From contig DHLX01000004.1 of the NCBI GenBank assembly GCA_002405475.1, forward strand, positions 1 through 64,000: 64,000 nt of DNA, in the 5' to 3' direction. The DNA is from Burkholderiales bacterium UBA4657. GTDB lineage: Bacteria; Pseudomonadota; Gammaproteobacteria; Burkholderiales; Burkholderiaceae_E. A program made the translations under genes and the position numbers. Positions 42,369 to 50,532 of the stretch are shown here, in pieces. Position 1 is the stretch's first letter. Every line of letters begins with the position of its first letter. Under the pieces are notes generated by a model, which saw only the letters and a list, made by a program, of their open reading frames with translations, did no database searches and had not been told where the DNA came from.

Positions 42369-43784
42369 TCAGAAAAAGAGCCAATTCATGATGACAAACA
42401 GGGGAATCAGAATCAAGCCCGACCACATCATGTAGCCAAAGAATGATGGCATGGCGATGCCGCGCGATTCTGCAATGGCCTTGACCATGAAGTTGGGCGC
42501 ATTGCCAATATAAGAATTGGCTCCCATGAAAACCGCGCCAGCAGAAATCGCCGTCAGGGTCAGCGCCATGGGCCCCATCAGAGTCTGGGGGTCACCGCCC
42601 GCAAGATTGAAAAAGACCAGATACGTCGGCGCATTATCCAGGAATGAGGACAAAATGCCGGTCATCCAGAAATACATGCCACTAATGGGCTGACCCTGGG
42701 CGTCCGTCACCAATCGTACCAGAGAAGCGAAAGCGCCCTTCTCACCAGCCTGTAACATCATCAGCACCGGAGCCATAGTAATAAAGATTCCAAAAAACAG
42801 CTTCGCCACTTCCAGAATCGGATCCCAACTGAAGTGATTGGCCTCGCGCACATGGCGTGCCGTGATTATCAAAGATATCGCAGCCACGGCCAGAAAAATC
42901 ACATCACGTACCAGACCCTGCAACGGATAGTCGATACCCACAATATTGACATCGATACCAGGCTTCCACAGTCCAGACATCAACACAGCACCCACCACCA
43001 ATGCCAGCAACAAGAAATTGATCCCACCCTGGATACCAAAAGCGCCATGTTGATCATCACTCCTTTGTATACCTTGCCTGACATCACGGCGATAAAAAAT
43101 GCTGTCGATGATGAAATACATCACCATCAAAGCCGTCACCATAAACAGCGTCGGCAAAGCCATGTGCTTGACCGTCCAGAAAAAATCAACCCCCTTCAAG
43201 AAACCCAAAAACAGCGGCGGGTCACCCAGCGGAGTTAAAGCACCACCGGCATTGGACACAATAAAAATGAAAAAAACCATGGTGTGGACTTTGCTGGCAC
43301 GCCCTTTGTTGGCTCGTATCATGGGGCTGATCATCAGCATCGAAGCCCCCGTCGTACCCATGAAGCTCGCCAACACAGCACCAATCCCCAGCATTGTGGT
43401 GTTAACCAATGGCGTACCCTGAAAACTTCCCTTGATAAAGATGCCACCCGCGACCACATATAAAGTGCCGATAAAGATGATGAACGGCAGATACTCAAGA
43501 ATCAGGGTATGCGCGGACAAACCAAAAGCCGTGCCTGATCCAAATTGCAAAGCTAACGGAATCAGCAACAACAAAGCCCAACCCAAGGCAATCTTGCCGA
43601 AGTGATGATGCCAGATTTTCATCGCCAGCAAGGGCATAAGAGCGATGCTGAGCAGCAGGCCGGCAAAAGGTACTACCCACCACAGACTCAGCTGTGAGGC
43701 ATCCAGTGTAGCGGCCGCGCCAGCCCAACCCGGCAAGCCCAACAGAGCCGCCAACACCGCAAAAGTTACAAAATGAAAGTTCAT
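42369..43784 (-). CDS. nhaD: Na+/H+ antiporter NhaD
   Basis: A 471-residue protein of the ion-transporter superfamily. ATG 43784 has GGGAG 6 nt upstream; the longer frame to 43826 is not supported. The N-terminus MNFHFVTFAVLAALLGLPGW may be a signal or first membrane segment. SNAGGALTPLGDPPLFLGFL and SGMYFWMTGILSSFLDNAPTYL are the hallmark NhaD motifs carrying the functional Asp/Thr/Ser residues. NhaD works at alkaline pH in known cases. It heads the nhaD-exchanger-mnhA-G series. Confidence 0.93.
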   Translation of the reverse strand: MNFHFVTFAVLAALLGLPGWAGAAATLDASQLSLWWVVPFAGLLLSIALMPLLAMKIWHHHFGKIALGWALLLLIPLALQFGSGTAFGLSAHTLILEYLPFIIFIGTLYVVAGGIFIKGSFQGTPLVNTTMLGIGAVLASFMGTTGASMLMISPMIRANKGRASKVHTMVFFIFIVSNAGGALTPLGDPPLFLGFLKGVDFFWTVKHMALPTLFMVTALMVMYFIIDSIFYRRDVRQGIQRSDDQHGAFGIQGGINFLLLALVVGAVLMSGLWKPGIDVNIVGIDYPLQGLVRDVIFLAVAAISLIITARHVREANHFSWDPILEVAKLFFGIFITMAPVLMMLQAGEKGAFASLVRLVTDAQGQPISGMYFWMTGILSSFLDNAPTYLVFFNLAGGDPQTLMGPMALTLTAISAGAVFMGANSYIGNAPNFMVKAIAESRGIAMPSFFGYMMWSGLILIPLFVIMNWLFF

Positions 43785-43967
43785 TACTGTCTCCCTAAAG
43801 ATGACTGCGCGCTGGCACGGGCGCAAAGGAAATGTTTGCTATGAGTTTTATCCGGGATTATAGAGGGTTCCAGCTGTCGTCGCCTTCGGGTTTCCCCCCG
43901 GTTGTGGCGTCGGCTACAATAGACATTTATCAATAAACCTGAAGCCCCAACAAGCACAGAGATTGCC
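43785..43967. promoter_or_regulatory. Divergent nhaD/fdxA control region
   Basis: A 183-bp spacer. On the minus strand a TATAAT (43857-43862) lies about 75 nt before nhaD, without a good -35. On the plus strand a TACAAT (43915-43920) precedes fdxA. A GC-rich inverted repeat, GCC-x2-CGGG / CCCG-x5-GGC (43882-43908), lies between them and could be an operator or part of an nhaD leader. Confidence 0.4.
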
Positions 43968-44291
43968 ATGACTCATGTTGTTACCGAAAGCTGTATTAAA
44001 TGCCGCTACACGGATTGTGTGGATGTATGCCCGGTAGATTGTTTTCGTGAAGGACCGAACTTCCTCGTGATTGACCCGGATGAGTGTATTGATTGTGCCG
44101 TTTGTATTCCTGAGTGTCCGGTCAATGCGATACTGGCCGAAGAAGATGTTGCTGCCGATCAGCAGGCATTTGTCGAAATTAATGCAGAGCTGGCGAAAAA
44201 GTGGCCTTCAATTACTCGTATGAAACCCCACTTCCCGGATGCTGACCAGTGGGTCGATGTCAAGAACAAGCTGCAGTACCTGGAACGCTGA
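43968..44291 (+). CDS. fdxA: 7Fe-type ferredoxin FdxA
   Basis: A 107-residue electron carrier. The cysteines are C9, C17, C21 and C40, C43, C46, C50 (SCIKCRYTDCVDVCP and DECIDCAVCIPECP), the pattern for one 3Fe-4S and one 4Fe-4S cluster. The C-terminal extension WPSITRMKPHFPDADQW is typical of the Azotobacter-type FdxA. It diverges from nhaD and is followed by a hairpin, so probably monocistronic. Confidence 0.95.
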   Translation: MTHVVTESCIKCRYTDCVDVCPVDCFREGPNFLVIDPDECIDCAVCIPECPVNAILAEEDVAADQQAFVEINAELAKKWPSITRMKPHFPDADQWVDVKNKLQYLER

Positions 44292-44296
44292 TGCGG

Positions 44297-44323
44297 ATGG
44301 GGCTATATTTATACACGCCCCAT
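44297..44323 (+). terminator. Hairpin after fdxA
   Basis: ATGGGGC and GCCCCAT pair around a 13-nt A/T-rich loop 5 bp after the fdxA stop. No T-run follows, so termination is plausible but not certain. Confidence 0.4.
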
Positions 44324-44354
44324 TGACAGCGATCAAAGCACCAACATCATGCAT

Positions 44355-44371
44355 TGCACCAGTATAGTGCT
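44355..44371 (+). promoter_or_regulatory. NtrC-like palindrome upstream of phaZ
   Basis: TGCAC-N7-GTGC matches the spacing and half-sites of enteric NtrC sites (GCAC-N7-GTGC), about 85 bp upstream of the -35 of the phaZ promoter. No GG-N10-GC sigma-54 element was seen downstream, so the site may be fortuitous or act on sigma-70. Confidence 0.35.
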
Positions 44372-44439
44372 ATTTATCACTTTTTTGACATATTGCCCAA
44401 CAAAAACGCAATAAATGAGAATTTGTGCAGCCTGCTGCA

Positions 44440-44468
44440 TTGCAACAATTCTTGAATGTACGCATAAT
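44440..44468 (+). promoter_or_regulatory. Sigma-70 promoter of phaZ
   Basis: TTGCAA (44440-44445), 17-bp spacer, CATAAT (44463-44468), giving a leader of about 30 nt with GGGAGG before the ATG at 44505. TGC-rich repeats (TGCAGCCTGCTGCATTGCA) overlap the -35 and resemble PhaR-type operators. Confidence 0.55.
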
Positions 44469-44504
44469 ACAAATGTAGTCGCAACCGCGACGGGAGGTGG
44501 TGGG

Positions 44505-45734
44505 ATGTTGTATGAATGGCATGAAATGCAACGCGCATGGTTAAACCCCATATCCAGATGGGCTCAGGCCAGCGCTCAATTTTATTCCCACCCGGTCTCG
44601 CCATTTGCTTACATGCCAGTTTCAAAGCGCCTGGCGGCAAGTTTTGAACTACTGCACCGCTTGGGCAAGGATTATGAAAAACCGGCCTGGGAAATCGAAT
44701 CGGTCAATATTGATGGCAAGGAAATTACGGTCAGAATCGAGACCGAAGTTGACAAGCCTTTTTGCAAGCTTACCCATTTCAAGCGTGATCTGCCAGCCTC
44801 GCGTAATGCCAGTGACCCTCGCGTTTTGGTGTTCGCGCCCCTGTCCGGACATCATGCCACGCTGTTACGCGACACGGTTCGCACGCTACTGCAGCATCAT
44901 GACGTTTGGATTACCGAATGGCTTGATGCTCGTCTGGTGCCTTTGTCAGCGGGAACATTTTCTCTGGATGATTACATCGACTATGCCCGAGAATTCATAC
45001 GCCACCTGGGGCCGAACGTACACCTGATTTCAGTATGTCAACCGACCGTACCTGTTCTGGCGGCTGTCTCTCTGATGGCGAGCGCCGAGGAAAAAGCTTC
45101 GCCGAAATCAATGACCATGATGGGTGGGCCGATTGATACTCGGCGTGGTCAGACAGAAGTAAACGCCCTGGCTTTGCGCAAATCCTTATCCTGGTTCGAA
45201 AATAACGTAATCTACTCGGTACCCTCACAGTATCCGGGATATCTGCGTAAAGTTTATCCAGGGTTTCTGCAACATGCGGGCTTCATCGCCATGAACCCGA
45301 ACCGGCATGCACAATCGCACTACGACTACTATCTCAATCTGATCAAGGGTGATGAGGAGGATGTGGAGTCACATCGTAAGTTTTATGACGAATACAATGC
45401 AGTTCTGGATTTGCCAGCCGAATACTATTTGCAAACCATCAAAACCGTCTTTCAGGAACATGCCCTGCCACGCGGAATCTGGAATGTTCGTGGTGACCTG
45501 GTTCGACCCCACGACATTAAACACACTGCATTAATGACCGTAGAGGGTGAACTGGACGACATATCTGGGCCAGGACAAACCCAGGCAGCCCACCAGTTGT
45601 GTACCGGTATCGCCAAATCAAGACAGTTTGACTTTATTGTTCCAAAAGCCGGGCACTACGGTATTTTTTCTGGCCGCCGTTGGCGTGAAGTTGTCTACCC
45701 CAAGGTTAAAAATTTTATCACCAGCTTTAATTAG
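44505..45734 (+). CDS. phaZ: Intracellular polyhydroxyalkanoate depolymerase
   Basis: Mobilises stored poly-3-hydroxybutyrate granules. The frame opens at 44415, but ATG 44505 (MLYEWHEMQRAWLNPISRWA) with a GGGAGG ribosome-binding site is the real start, giving 409 residues. The nucleophile is a cysteine in HLISVCQPTVPVLA (C178), as in PhaZa1-type intracellular depolymerases. VEGELDDISGPGQT supplies the Asp region and PKAGHYGIFSGRRW the histidine. It converges on ntrC with 8 bp between stops. Confidence 0.93.
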   Translation: MLYEWHEMQRAWLNPISRWAQASAQFYSHPVSPFAYMPVSKRLAASFELLHRLGKDYEKPAWEIESVNIDGKEITVRIETEVDKPFCKLTHFKRDLPASRNASDPRVLVFAPLSGHHATLLRDTVRTLLQHHDVWITEWLDARLVPLSAGTFSLDDYIDYAREFIRHLGPNVHLISVCQPTVPVLAAVSLMASAEEKASPKSMTMMGGPIDTRRGQTEVNALALRKSLSWFENNVIYSVPSQYPGYLRKVYPGFLQHAGFIAMNPNRHAQSHYDYYLNLIKGDEEDVESHRKFYDEYNAVLDLPAEYYLQTIKTVFQEHALPRGIWNVRGDLVRPHDIKHTALMTVEGELDDISGPGQTQAAHQLCTGIAKSRQFDFIVPKAGHYGIFSGRRWREVVYPKVKNFITSFN

Positions 45735-45742
45735 CCACCTCA

Positions 45743-47263
45743 CTACTCAGTATCCAAACCCAGTTCCTGTATTTTTCGGGTGATGGTGTTACGACCAATG
45801 CCTAATTTTTGAGCAGCCTCAATACGTCTGCCATGAGTATGCCGGAGTGCAGCCCGAATCAGTACAGTTTCGAACTCGCGGCTTAATTGATCCATGACTT
45901 CTGCCTGATTGGTCTGCAGTAGTTGATCCACGCTAAGACTAAGTGATTCGGTCCAGAGCTTATGATCACTGCTGGCGGCTTCATCCAAGCCGGTTCGACT
46001 ACGGTCGACTGCAGTTTGGGGCACATTGGCAGTTGAGTGCGGGCTTTGGCTAACAAATGATCCCGTCGATGCCGTCAGACTGGTTTCAGCGGGAGCGGGC
46101 TCACGCAAATCGCCAGGCAAATCATGCGCCTCAACTATCTGTGCTGGTGCCATCACTGTCAGCCAGTGGCATAGATTTTCGAGTTGTCGGACATTGCCTG
46201 GGAATGGCAACTGCGTAAGCAGCTGCAAAGCTTCGGCAGACAAGCGCTTTGGCTCAACACTTAGACTTAAAGCACTTTTTTTCAAGAAAAATTGCGCCAA
46301 TAGCGGAATGTCTTCTCTTCTTTCGCGTAATGCTGGCAATCTGAGTCGAATAACGTTGAGGCGGTGAAACAAATCTTCACGAAACTGGCTCTGGCGTACC
46401 CGTTCCTCCAGATTCTGATGCGTTGCCGCGATGACTCTGACATCAGCCTTAATCGGACTGACTCCACCAACACGATAATAATGACCATCGGACAAAACCC
46501 GCAGCAAACGGGTCTGCAATTCAGACGGCATATCGCCTATCTCATCGAGAAACAGAGTTCCGCCTTCAGCCTGCTCGAACCGGCCTCGACGCATGGTCTG
46601 GGCACCGGTAAAAGCGCCACGCTCATGCCCAAACAGTTCACTTTCGAGCAGATCTCGTGGAATGGCAGCTGTATTGATGGCGATAAAAGGGGCATTACGC
46701 CGGGGGCTGTGCCGATGCAAGGCACGCGCAACGAGTTCTTTGCCCGATCCCGATTCGCCGGTAATGAGCACGGTAACGTTGGATTGACTCAAGCGACCTA
46801 TAGCCCGAAATAGGTCTTGCATCGCTGGCGCCTGGCCAAGAATCTCAGGTGTTTCTGTAACGCTTTCTGCGTCCCTTATTTCATCACGCAAAGTTTCCTG
46901 CAACGCACGGTCTATCAGTTCAACGGCCTTATCGACATCAAAAGGCTTGGGCAGGTACTCAAAAGCCCCTCCCTGAAAAGCCGACACTGCACTCTCCAGA
47001 TCAGAGTAGGCGGTCATGATAATCACCGGCACCTCGGGATGTTCACGCCGAACTGTGTGCAGCAGCTCCAAACCCGCATTCGGACTACTCCCTCCCGGCA
47101 TCCGGATATCAGAAACCATGACTTGCGGCAGATCTTCTGTCAGCGCTTCCTTCACCTCGCGTACATCGCCAAAGGTACGCACCGGGAGTTGATGTCGTTG
47201 CAGCGCCTTCTCCAGGACCCAGCGTATCGACTGATCGTCGTCAATAATCCAGATGGGTTTCAT
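45743..47263 (-). CDS. ntrC: Nitrogen regulation response regulator NtrC
   Basis: Sigma-54-dependent activator of 506 residues. The receiver domain has acidic residues IDDDQS and phospho-acceptor D52 in VSDIRMPGG. The AAA+ domain has Walker A GESGSGKE, the sigma-54 contact loop GAFTGA and Walker B GTLFLDEIGDMP. The C-terminal Fis-type helix-turn-helix is GRRIEAAQKLGIGRNTITRK. Between them (about 385-440) is a longer, low-conservation linker. It follows ntrB by 18 bp and controls glnA nearby, where paired NtrC-like sites are visible. Confidence 0.96.
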   Translation of the reverse strand: MKPIWIIDDDQSIRWVLEKALQRHQLPVRTFGDVREVKEALTEDLPQVMVSDIRMPGGSSPNAGLELLHTVRREHPEVPVIIMTAYSDLESAVSAFQGGAFEYLPKPFDVDKAVELIDRALQETLRDEIRDAESVTETPEILGQAPAMQDLFRAIGRLSQSNVTVLITGESGSGKELVARALHRHSPRRNAPFIAINTAAIPRDLLESELFGHERGAFTGAQTMRRGRFEQAEGGTLFLDEIGDMPSELQTRLLRVLSDGHYYRVGGVSPIKADVRVIAATHQNLEERVRQSQFREDLFHRLNVIRLRLPALRERREDIPLLAQFFLKKSALSLSVEPKRLSAEALQLLTQLPFPGNVRQLENLCHWLTVMAPAQIVEAHDLPGDLREPAPAETSLTASTGSFVSQSPHSTANVPQTAVDRSRTGLDEAASSDHKLWTESLSLSVDQLLQTNQAEVMDQLSREFETVLIRAALRHTHGRRIEAAQKLGIGRNTITRKIQELGLDTE

Positions 47264-47281
47264 AGATTCACCCGCATCGGC

Positions 47282-48364
47282 TCAGGCCAACGGCAACAAA
47301 ATACGAAAGTCGGTATACCCCGGTTTGCTGCTGCATTCAATGGTGCCCCTGTGTTGTTGTATGAAAGTCTGTGCCAGACTCAGTCCAAGCCCACTACCAC
47401 CAGGTCGCCCGCTGACCAGTGGAAAAAAAATCCGGTCGCGCAATTCTTCTGGCACTCCTGGGCCATTGTCGATAACATGCAAGTCCAGTGCCAGGCGCGT
47501 TCTCTCACGCACTAAAGTAATATTTCTCGCGACACGGGTACGCAAAATGATTTTTGCAGTGCCGCATTCAATCTGCTCTGCCAGAGCCTGCGCTGCATTA
47601 TGCGCAATATTGAGCAGTGCCTGTATCAACTGCTCCTTGTCACCGGTAAAATCGGGCAAGCTGGTATCGTAGTCGCGCTCTATCTCTAATCCGGCAGGAA
47701 ACTCGGCCAGCAAAACCGATCTAACCCTTTCACATACCTCGTGTACATTAATCGCTGCTACCATCTGTGGCCGACGATGGGGCGCCAGTAAACGATCAAC
47801 CAATGACTGCAGACGATCCGCTTCCTTGATCATGACCTGGGTATATTCGCGCAATTCTTGAGCGCGCTTGTCGTCCACAATTTCCAGTTCCAGTAACTGG
47901 GCAGCACCACGTATTCCACCCAGCGGATTCTTGATTTCATGCGCCAGATTGCGTATTAGCTCTCGGCTAGCTTGTCCTTGTTCAATAAACCGGGCTTCGC
48001 GATCAAATTTAAGCTGTTGCTCAATTTCCCTGAATTCGAACAATGCGGCCAGTCCTGGCTCTTCCAACGCTACGATCGTAGCGTGAAGTTGTAACGCCTC
48101 GCGATGTAAAAAATCCAGTGTCAGATCGAGTCTTTTGTTATCGAAGCTGCGTTGCCTGGCTTGGACAAGTAATTGATCAAGCAAAGGATACGCGGGTAAT
48201 GCTTCCGCCAGGGTAAGCCCAAGCAAGTTACGTCGCGAAAGCGACCACAAATCTTCAAGTGCGGTATTGGCAAATAAGATCCTACTATCTGGCGCGACCA
48301 CCAAAACCGCACAAGCCAGCAGATCCAGTCCGGCAAATGCAGCTTTGCGGCCATCAGACTGCAT
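47282..48364 (-). CDS. ntrB: Nitrogen regulation sensor histidine kinase NtrB
   Basis: A 360-residue cytoplasmic PAS-kinase that phosphorylates or dephosphorylates NtrC under PII (GlnB) control. The PAS domain (about 15-115) is followed by the H-box IRNLAHEIKNPLGGIRG (H142), N-box NIAHNAAQALAEQ, G1 VIDNGPGVPEEL and G2 SGRPGGSGLGLSL. No membrane segments, consistent with NtrB. Also named glnL. Confidence 0.95.
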   Translation of the reverse strand: MQSDGRKAAFAGLDLLACAVLVVAPDSRILFANTALEDLWSLSRRNLLGLTLAEALPAYPLLDQLLVQARQRSFDNKRLDLTLDFLHREALQLHATIVALEEPGLAALFEFREIEQQLKFDREARFIEQGQASRELIRNLAHEIKNPLGGIRGAAQLLELEIVDDKRAQELREYTQVMIKEADRLQSLVDRLLAPHRRPQMVAAINVHEVCERVRSVLLAEFPAGLEIERDYDTSLPDFTGDKEQLIQALLNIAHNAAQALAEQIECGTAKIILRTRVARNITLVRERTRLALDLHVIDNGPGVPEELRDRIFFPLVSGRPGGSGLGLSLAQTFIQQHRGTIECSSKPGYTDFRILLPLA

Positions 48365-48368
48365 GATT

Positions 48369-48812
48369 TCAGTTATTGATACGCGACAGCTCTCGCTTTA
48401 AGGAAACAATATTGGCTTCCACACGAGCTATTTGTGCCAGTTGTTCGGGTTGTGTCGCATTGCCGGATCTGCGCAACTCGACCAGTCTAGTCTCCTGCTC
48501 TCTGAGTTCGTCCTCGAGCAATTTACGCCGGTCGTCGTCACGCGAACGTTGAGTACTGGCATCTACTTTGGGAAATTCTGCAGGCCGAACATTGGCGGTA
48601 GCCGGGGCTGCACGTGCTGGAACTGGTGGCGCTTTGGCAGCTGGCACGGTGGTAATTCCTGGTAAATCAAGTTTGCGACAATTTTTGGTATCGCCAACAT
48701 TAGTATATTCCTCAAGGTCACCACGCTTGCACAACCAGACTTCGGCCTCCGCCATCGAGGGGGTCGCCAATAGACACGAGAAAGCACAACTCAGCAGCAA
48801 GTGGTATTTCAT
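48369..48812 (-). CDS. Secreted DUF4124-type protein with coiled-coil tail
   Basis: A 147-residue exported protein. Signal peptide MKYHLLLSCAFSCLLATPSM is followed by a short Cys-containing domain (VWLCKRGDLEEYTNVGDTKNCRKL) of DUF4124 type. A Pro/Ala linker and a charged helix (LLEDELREQETRLVELRRS) follow. It sits 4 bp before ntrB and after glnA, the usual place in Burkholderiales. Function unknown. It probably has its own promoter, because a strong terminator follows glnA. Confidence 0.75.
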   Translation of the reverse strand: MKYHLLLSCAFSCLLATPSMAEAEVWLCKRGDLEEYTNVGDTKNCRKLDLPGITTVPAAKAPPVPARAAPATANVRPAEFPKVDASTQRSRDDDRRKLLEDELREQETRLVELRRSGNATQPEQLAQIARVEANIVSLKRELSRINN

Positions 48813-48886
48813 AGTCCTATATCCTAAACAGCAATACCGTAGTGTAGACCAGCGGCGAAGATTAAGAAAGCCCTCTAATTCTTTGA

Positions 48887-48926
48887 TAAAAAAAGAAAAA
48901 CGGCGTGTGGCTTAAGCCACACGCCG
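48887..48926 (-). terminator. Intrinsic terminator of glnA
   Basis: A perfect 26-bp palindrome (48901-48926; arms CGGCGTGTGGCTT / AAGCCACACGCCG) is followed on the minus strand by a T-rich run (48887-48900). It lies 32 bp past the glnA stop and separates glnA from the small secreted protein gene and ntrBC. Confidence 0.92.
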
Positions 48927-48957
48927 GGGTTTCCTGCCCGGTACGATGTCGGGTGGA

Positions 48958-50373
48958 TCAGCAGCTGTAATACATGTCGAACTCGACCGGGTGTGTCGTC
49001 ATACGGAAGCGTGTGACCTCGGCCATTTTGAGCTCAATATAAGCATCAATCATTGAATCGGTAAAGACACCCCCTTTAGTCAAGAAGGCACGATCCTTGT
49101 CCAGATAATCGAGCGCCATGTCCAGAGAAGAACAGACGGTCGGGATTTTGGCATCTTCTTCTGGCGGCAAGTCATACAAATTCTTATCTGCCGCCTCACC
49201 TGGATGGATTTTGTTTTGTACGCCGTCCAGACCCGCCATCAACATCGCTGCAAACGCCAGGTATGGGTTGGCGGTAGGATCCGGGAAGCGCGCCTCAATG
49301 CGACGCCCTTTGGGGTTACTGACATACGGAATCCGAATTGAGGCAGAGCGGTTACGAGCCGAATAAGCCAGCTTGACCGGGGCTTCAAAGCCAGGAACCA
49401 GACGCTTGTAGCTGTTAGTGCCGGGATTAGTGATGGCGTTGAGTGCGCGTGCGTGCTTGATAATGCCGCCAATATAGTACAGGGCGAATTCGCTCAGGCC
49501 GGCATAGCCGTCACCCGCGAACAGGTTTTTGCCGTCTTTCCAGACCGACTGGTGAATATGCATACCGGATCCGTTGTCACCCACCACTGGCTTGGGCATG
49601 AAGGTCGCGGTTTTGCCATAACTGGCAGCCACATTCAAGACTACATATTTCAGAATCTGGGTCCAGTCGGCACGTTGTACCAGGGTACTGAATTTGGTTC
49701 CAATTTCATTTTGGCCTTGTCCTGCCACTTCGTGATGATGCACTTCCACCGGTACACCAAGCTGCTCCAGCAACAGGCACATTTCAGAACGCATGTCCTG
49801 GAAAGTATCGACCGGTGGCACCGGGAAGTAACCGCCCTTGGTACCTGGACGGTGTCCCAGGTTACCGCCCTCGATTTTTTCACCCGAAGACCAGGGCGCC
49901 TCTTCCGAGCCAATTTTGACGAAGCAGCCCGACATGTCGATATTCCAGCGAATGTCGTCGAAAATAAAAAACTCGGGTTCCGGACCAAAATAGGCGGTAT
50001 CACCCAGGCCTGAAGCCTTCAGATAGGCCTCGGCACGCTTGGCAATTGAACGCGGATCACGGTCATAGCCTTTACCATCCGAAGGCTCGATCACATCGCA
50101 AGTCAGTATCAGAGTTGTTTCTTCGCGGAACGGGTCAATATTCGCGGTGTTGGGATCCGGGTACAGCAACATGTCCGAAGCTTCAATACCCTTCCAGCCA
50201 GCAATCGAGGAGCCATCGAAGGCGTGACCCGCCTCGAACTTGTCTTCATCAAAGGCCGATACCGGTACCGAGACATGCTGCTCTTTGCCTTTGGTATCGG
50301 TAAAACGGAAATCTACAAACTTGACTTCGTTATCTTTGACCATCTTCATGACATCAGCGACGGTTTTCGTCAT
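48958..50373 (-). CDS. glnA: Glutamine synthetase, type I
   Basis: ATP-dependent ammonia assimilation into glutamine; dodecamer. The 471-residue protein shows EAGHAFDGSSIAGWKGI, EPEFFIFDD, HHHEVAGQGQNEIGTKF, NGSGMHIHQSVWKDGKN and RRIEARFPDPTANPYLAF. The conserved tyrosine of NLYDLPPEE near residue 400 is the usual adenylylation site (GS I-beta). ATG 50373 has AGGAG upstream. Its promoter region carries a sigma-54 element and two NtrC-like sites; a perfect palindrome terminates it. Confidence 0.98.
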   Translation of the reverse strand: MTKTVADVMKMVKDNEVKFVDFRFTDTKGKEQHVSVPVSAFDEDKFEAGHAFDGSSIAGWKGIEASDMLLYPDPNTANIDPFREETTLILTCDVIEPSDGKGYDRDPRSIAKRAEAYLKASGLGDTAYFGPEPEFFIFDDIRWNIDMSGCFVKIGSEEAPWSSGEKIEGGNLGHRPGTKGGYFPVPPVDTFQDMRSEMCLLLEQLGVPVEVHHHEVAGQGQNEIGTKFSTLVQRADWTQILKYVVLNVAASYGKTATFMPKPVVGDNGSGMHIHQSVWKDGKNLFAGDGYAGLSEFALYYIGGIIKHARALNAITNPGTNSYKRLVPGFEAPVKLAYSARNRSASIRIPYVSNPKGRRIEARFPDPTANPYLAFAAMLMAGLDGVQNKIHPGEAADKNLYDLPPEEDAKIPTVCSSLDMALDYLDKDRAFLTKGGVFTDSMIDAYIELKMAEVTRFRMTTHPVEFDMYYSC

Positions 50374-50411
50374 AGGTTTCTCCTGTAAAAAATTAGCATT
50401 GCCGCTTATTT

Positions 50412-50427
50412 AGCACTATTCGTGCCG
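50412..50427 (-). promoter_or_regulatory. Sigma-54 promoter of glnA
   Basis: Minus-strand CGGCACGAATAGTGCT contains GG-N10-GC, the invariant -24/-12 spacing of sigma-54 promoters. The predicted start is near 50400, about 27 nt before the glnA ATG. Confidence 0.75.
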
Positions 50428-50476
50428 CCCTTCTTTATTGCATCCATCATCAGGTTTTACCCTGTATGACTATTTT

Positions 50477-50514
50477 TTGCACCACAACAGAGAACTATTG
50501 CACCAAAATAGAGC
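50477..50514 (-). promoter_or_regulatory. Two tandem NtrC-like enhancer sites of glnA
   Basis: TTGCACCACAACAGAGA (50477-50493) and TTGCACCAAAATAGAGC (50498-50514) share TTGCACCA-x3-xA-GAG. Their GCAC cores lie exactly 21 bp apart, two helical turns, and 50-90 bp upstream of the sigma-54 element. Each has one strong and one weak half-site. Confidence 0.65.
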
Positions 50515-50532
50515 GGGCAAACTTTAAACGCC

